Positions 60,101 to 64,000 of a DNA stretch of 64,000 nt are shown here, one piece after another. How positions within the stretch are numbered: position 1 is the first letter of the stretch; every line of letters starts with the position of its first letter. The notes under the pieces were generated by a model, which did no database searches, had not been told where the DNA came from, and saw only the letters and a list, made by a program, of their open reading frames with translations. A program made the translations under genes and the position numbers. The stretch comes from Xestospongia bergquistia (Eukaryota; Porifera; Demospongiae; Haplosclerida; Petrosiidae): the NCBI GenBank assembly GCA_963965975.1, contig OZ014412.1, forward strand, positions 7,192,708-7,256,707, given 5' to 3'.

Positions 60101-60978
60101 ATGTAGTATAACTAGTATATCTAGTATGACTAGTGTGACTAGTATGTAGTATATCTAGTATGAATGGCTAGTATTCTTTCTGTCTTTGCACCTACCCACT
60201 CATTTCCTTATCTGTCCATTTAGCCATCCATTTAAGCATCCTTCCATCCATCCACCCAATTATTCATCTATTCATCCATTTAACCAATCATCCACTTATC
60301 CATTCATTTGTTCATTTTTACCATTTTAAGACACATACATTAGATAACATTATGTTTTGTTGTTATAGGAGTTGAGTCAACTAGGTACAGCTGCCTTCAA
60401 TGCTGGTGAAGTCAGTACTAGTCTTTTTATTGGCAATGAGTACATTGTTCCAAGTTTAAAGGCATTCACACAACATGTCTTTCCAGGAGATGTCAATGTC
60501 TGGATCAGAGTTCTCTTACTGAAGGTATTACAAATCATAGTTTACAGTATAATGTTGTAGAATAAATATTCTTCAAATCACAGAGGTATAATACAATAAA
60601 ATACTCATTTTTGCTATTCTTCTTGTTTAATAACAACATGATATTTGTATTGTAAAATGTATTATGCTACAAGTGAAGAACATGTAATACAGTGAATGAG
60701 ACCTAAGTTAAACATAACATGTACAATGTAGGTTGGAATATTAAACTTGGTAGAAAATTTTTTTAATACAATATTATTTATAACTAGATGATTCTGATAA
60801 ACTAGCTGATTTATTGGTGAAGATTGTAGAAGACTATTCTAAGGCTCCGGACATAAAGGTCCCTGAACCACCTACAACCTTTAATACCCAACGTTTAGCA
60901 GCTTAGTTCACTAACACATTCAGAATGTTGTCTGAACAGCCATCTTCTCTTCAGTTGGTACAACTACCTCATTTTTAG
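57133..60978 (+). pseudogene. Duplicated 3' part of the USP25/28-type gene
   Basis: Copies 28730-32101 exon by exon. The first exon has lost its acceptor AG (TATTATATAATAACAAGG for TATTATAGAATTACAAGG). It retains HLHAVLVHQGQTSGGHYWAY, then loses about 490 bases, including the acidic insert and the WLKFNDVSV box. Stops replace Lys in LQKYVED (57421), Arg in ETVRQAM (58147) and Gln in LAAQFTN (60903). The LVRRLYHMF exon start is changed to TTTGGCTGATGAC, and about 30 bases are missing from the exon at 60370-60530. At least six independent breaks, including loss of a catalytic box, so it cannot make an active protease. Introns are kept, so it arose by DNA duplication, not by retrotransposition. 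Confidence 0.92.
58853..60165 (+). repeat. 43-bp minisatellite, expanded allele
   Basis: About 30 tandem units of the 43-bp repeat seen at 30897-31220. A few recurring variants (ATATCAAGTATG, GTAGTATATCTAGT) come back at regular spacing, about every 5-7 units, suggesting higher-order units spread by unequal exchange. It lies in the dead USP copy, in the intron after the exon ending FRARTLL. Confidence 0.93.
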
Positions 60979-61420
60979 TGTATAATTATTTTAGGGAGAT
61001 CACTATTATAATAATATTATTCCTATTGTTCTTAAATTATTTCTAATATGTAATTGTTCTTTCTTGCTTTGTGAGGTAACAGTTTTTACTGTATAATTAT
61101 TATCTTGTTTAATGTATTTCCTTTGTTTTGATTTCCTCATGTCTTTTATTAAAAATGTGAATACTTCTGATAATTTTTTTAATAATTAATTTGGTTGACA
61201 TTAATATTAAATGTAATGGACTTGTTCAGAGTCATGTCCACCTTCTTCTAGCTTTATAACTTGAATTATATCAAGTCCTATAGCAGTAATCACTAGAACT
61301 AAAATATAATGATAGCTTTTTGAATTATGCTAAGAGATTCAGTCCTTTTAACTCAGTAGAAGTAGATCCTTAAAACAAAAGTATATATATATAGCCTAAT
61401 AGTGGCAATATATTGTCAAC
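60979..61420. other. Downstream flank of the USP pseudogene plus half a dispersed repeat
   Basis: About 60979-61218 copies 32102-32335, and 61219-61420 is the left half of the dispersed repeat. It breaks off after TATTGTCAACTG, where other copies continue GATTCTTATTT. Confidence 0.65.
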
Positions 61421-61509
61421 TGCATGATGGTCATGAGAGCAATCTTGCTCTCCTCCAACATCATCTGGCAAAACAAGATCATGAAGTATCGGAGTCTTTG
61501 ATGCATGTA

Positions 61510-62463
61510 ACCTTTTCCAGTCGAACAAAAATGGATAATTGAAGACATTCCACCTGTCTATCAAATCCTTGATTTGTTTCCATCACTAAAAAAAGTGAAA
61601 TATGTAGGTAATTATGTACAATTATTCATTATCATTATTATATTTAGTTGATGTATGAATTGAAGTGTATAGTGGAGCAGGATGACTCACTAGAGGCTTT
61701 CCCGACTATGTTCAAGGATGGAAAAGCTAACTTCACACAGTTGCAATCTAAGATTAGAAGATATGCCAAGCTGGAAAGTGAGACGTCTAGTTCTTTGGTA
61801 GCATTACTTGAAAAACAGAGTAATGAGTTGTCCTTTTGTCTTGGTAAGTTGATGATTGGTACATATTCCAACAAATTTGTAAACATTGCTTTTTTATTTA
61901 ATGATTAGAGTTGATGATCTAGAATCCACCAATGAAGCCATCGACACTAGCAATCTTGAAAGCATGCATGCCTTTCAGCAGTTACAGCATCTTCTTCTAC
62001 CAAAGTTGTTTACAAACACATCTGTCATTAATGTTTTAACTGTGAGTATCAAGTTACATTAAAGTATCAAGTTACCTAATTTTTTTAATTACATCAATTC
62101 TTTTAATATACTCTATCATGTTTGATATATTTTTTTGTATAAGATCCATTTGATGACTTAGAGGAGCTGGCTAAAAGAGACAAACGTAGCTATCCCTATA
62201 TTACTGCTTTGAACAACAGTGGTACAATGCAGTTCTTCCTCGTTGTTGAGCGCATTGTATTCACAAAGACATCTGACTTTTTTAAAGCTTTGTGGGAACT
62301 AATTGCAGCATATTTCGCTTTTAATATTCAATACCCCAAAGCACTTACCAACGTCCTTGTTTTTACACAACGTTTGCTGTTGGGAATCAAAAATGAAGGG
62401 CAGAAAATTCCTCCTCTTGTAAACCGAGTGTACAGTGCTGTGATGAAGACTACGTGTGAATGA
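61510..62463 (+). CDS. Partial gene resembling C-terminal exons of SAMD3-like proteins
   Basis: Four coding pieces with plausible splice sites: about 61521-61603 (WIIEDIPPVYQILDLFPSLK), 61648-61843 (LMYELKCIVEQDDSLEAFPT to NELSFCL), 61911-62041 (DDLESTNEAIDTSNLESMHA, LQHLLLPKLFTN) and 62144-62463 (YPYITALNNSGTMQFFLVVE, AYFAFNIQYPKALTNVLVF, stop TGA). The last piece resembles the ending of proteins named sterile alpha motif domain-containing protein 3-like in fish and sponge gene sets, as I remember them; their function is not established. No SAM domain or start is in the window, and upstream sequence turns abruptly into a locus repeat at 61420. It is therefore probably a displaced 3' fragment. 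Expression would need a new promoter. Confidence 0.45.
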
Positions 62464-62468
62464 ATGTC

Positions 62469-62469
<1 letters not shown>

Positions 62470-62516
<47 letters not shown>
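62470..62516 (+). repeat. (AT)n microsatellite
   Basis: About 47 bases of pure AT just after the stop codon at 62463. Confidence 0.95.
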
Positions 62517-62520
<4 letters not shown>

Positions 62521-62686
62521 TACATTTTTTGAGTATACATGATTTAGATGAATTAGATTATAATATACATTATTTTCTTGGTTTTGTTTCAGTTTGATAC
62601 AGTTTCTCACATTTGTTGATTTTTAAGGATAAAAGAGATTTGTTGAACAACTATATTTTGCTCTACATACAATGCAGAATTGTAGC

Positions 62687-62781
62687 AGTAACAACCTTGG
62701 GTTGTTACTCAGTAACAACTTTTGGGTTGTCATATTTAAACCAGCGGGCAAGCAACCTTAGGGTTGTTATGACAACAACCT
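62687..62781 (+). repeat. Cluster of AACAACC/GGTTGTT hairpins
   Basis: A perfect hairpin, AGTAACAACC - TTG - GGTTGTTACT, at 62687-62709 is followed by AGTAACAACTTTTGGGTTGT and AGCAACCTTAGGGTTGTTAT plus GACAACAACC. Three related palindromes in 95 bases suggest one end of a small foldback or MITE-like element. Confidence 0.6.
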
Positions 62782-63436
62782 ATTTTTTACAGTGCAGTAC
62801 CATCAAAATAATCCAAGGACATTTTTTTTGTAATTATAATCTTGTTAAATATTTCATGTTATATCTTAGCATATCCAATCTTTTAGTCAATTAATGTTTG
62901 TATTGAGGATGTTTCTCAATGTAATCAGTTTTAAAGCTCCCTAAATATCCATGCACTATAGAGTGATTGTGATATAAAGACTAGCATTATATAATAATGT
63001 CCAATGATCTTTTGGTAAGTCAAATGACTTCAATATAATACATATAATAAACTTCTCCTCTCTATGTCTGTCTGTTGTCCTAGATAGTTAACTTTGATGT
63101 AATCTGTAGTTAAGATCAAAGTAGTCCATGACGTAATGGATATCTTTTAAGAGGTGAATTGAGAAGGTTTCTTAATTGGAAAGTCCTCTAAATGTTACTA
63201 CAGATGTTGTTTATTATTAGATCTGTTTGTGATCGACAGCTGTTGTTAAGTAGACTTCTAAGTACTCTTATCCTTTCAAACCATGGAAGGAGAGCTGTGG
63301 TTGATATCAGGGTAGTCGCCTTGAGGTAGTACTTGGATTTACACTTTCAATTTGATACCATAAATTTGGGAGTCCATTCTACTGTTTTGGCATCTTAATC
63401 TTTTTACTAGAAGCACTTCAAGATAACACTCTTAAG
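62782..63436. other. Spacer upstream of 63437
   Basis: About 62800-63270 repeats 53225-53770. The P2-type leader precedes the ATG (CCATAAATTTGGGAGTCCAT, then ATCTTAATC and CTCTTAAG), with a weakened TATA. Confidence 0.6.
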
Positions 63437-64000
63437 ATGGTATATTTCTATGTTATAACTCTACTAGCTGTTATTGCTAGTGTCTCTGCTAGTTCTACCA
63501 GTGGTAATGATGGCTCTGATACATGTCTTTCTACCTCTTCTCTAAAATTTATTGAACAAGCTCTAGCTAATATTACCAATCAACTTGGACATTTTGGAAC
63601 TAGAGATCCCTCTGATGTTGGAGAGTCTCTTACTGGTGTTACAAGTCTCCTTCAGCTCTCTCTGTTAAGGGAGTTACTAGGTGAGTATAAGAAGGAATCA
63701 CCTTCAGACAAGCAACAAGGGCTAGCTGTCTTGAGTCGTATTGAACAGTTACTGAACACCTCCAATCAAGATCTAACTAGTAGACTGAACACTGTAGAGT
63801 CTAAAATTGACCTGTTATTGAGACATAGTAATATAACTCACAATACTCTGACTTCTATTGATGATAAAGTGGAAGATTTCAGCAACAAATGTGGATCTCC
63901 TTTGCTGCACTCATGTGAGGAGATAAAAAGCAGATGTCCTTCGGGCTATTATATTATAGCTGATAATTGCAGCATTGCTCATCAAGTGTACTGTTATATG
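63437..64000 (+). CDS. Secreted fibrinogen-like array protein, type I stalk, cut by window end
   Basis: Open from the ATG at 63437 to the last base, 188 codons. Signal peptide MVYFYVITLLAVIASVSASS, type I stalk (LLRELLGEYKKESPSDKQQG, LLNTSNQDLTSRLNTVES), then HSCEEIKSRCPSGYYIIAD. The first loop lacks nine bases compared with CPDCPSGYY. It therefore has one cysteine where CPDC members have two and WPSS members none, a third form. The remainder of the domain lies beyond the window, so whether the gene is whole is unknown. Confidence 0.82.
   Translation, partial: MVYFYVITLLAVIASVSASSTSGNDGSDTCLSTSSLKFIEQALANITNQLGHFGTRDPSDVGESLTGVTSLLQLSLLRELLGEYKKESPSDKQQGLAVLSRIEQLLNTSNQDLTSRLNTVESKIDLLLRHSNITHNTLTSIDDKVEDFSNKCGSPLLHSCEEIKSRCPSGYYIIADNCSIAHQVYCYM

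Noticed and set aside
61370-61564. 64-codon minus-strand frame over the start of the SAMD3-like insert
   Set aside because: The plus strand carries better evidence (WIIEDIPPVYQILDLFPS with splice sites); the minus frame crosses the repeat junction.

Overview
The window looks like AT-rich nuclear DNA from an early-branching animal, most likely a demosponge of the Amphimedon kind. This is an inference from two things. There is a spliced ubiquitin protease gene of metazoan USP25/USP28 type. There is also a large set of secreted, cysteine-rich, fibrinogen-like proteins of a sort I recall from sponge and cnidarian gene models. No rRNA, tRNA, CRISPR or virus-derived element was recognised.

Layout. 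Positions 34-648 hold three exons of a USP28-like deubiquitinase whose Cys-box exons lie upstream of the window. The next exons, including the catalytic His and Asn/Asp boxes, resume only at 28721 and run to 32101. The roughly 28-kb intron between them holds a same-strand tandem array of intronless secreted-protein genes. The array continues past the USP gene to the right edge. I count eleven intact members (5116, 8566, 18523, 21975, 24329, 27052, 34373, 39488, 44721, 47922, 55137), one member cut by the window edge (63437), and about thirteen broken or fragmentary members.

Each intact gene encodes a signal peptide, a helical or coiled-coil-like stalk, and a C-terminal domain of about 250 residues. 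That domain opens like a fibrinogen C domain (CEEIK...YYIIAD...VYCYMEELCN..GGWMRVAYLNM) and then departs from it (VCGKVIGYQ, DGISLTHG, DYYCESG, LWDGQGC, PWFYK, NEDVPFNLVEIYIK). Members are mosaics. At least three N-terminal types, two forms of the first loop (CPDC or WPSS) and two C-terminal types are found in many combinations, which suggests gene conversion and unequal crossing-over.

A large segmental duplication repeats the scheme. About 36967-39487 copies the start of the USP intron and the flank of the first genes. About 56648-61220 copies the 3' end of an array gene plus all the downstream USP exons, now a pseudogene. A 43-bp minisatellite in one USP intron has grown from about 6-7 units (30897-31220) to about 30 units (58853-60165). 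A 623-bp hAT-type DNA transposon with 8-bp target duplications has landed inside one array gene (42247-42869). A unique insert of about 1.4 kb at 61420-62800 carries exons resembling the C-terminal part of SAMD3-like proteins and a hairpin cluster.

Working picture: the array makes secreted, probably oligomeric, N-glycosylated proteins with a variable recognition-like domain, under a few recurring TATA-type promoter modules. Their function (innate recognition, adhesion, allorecognition or other) cannot be read from the sequence.
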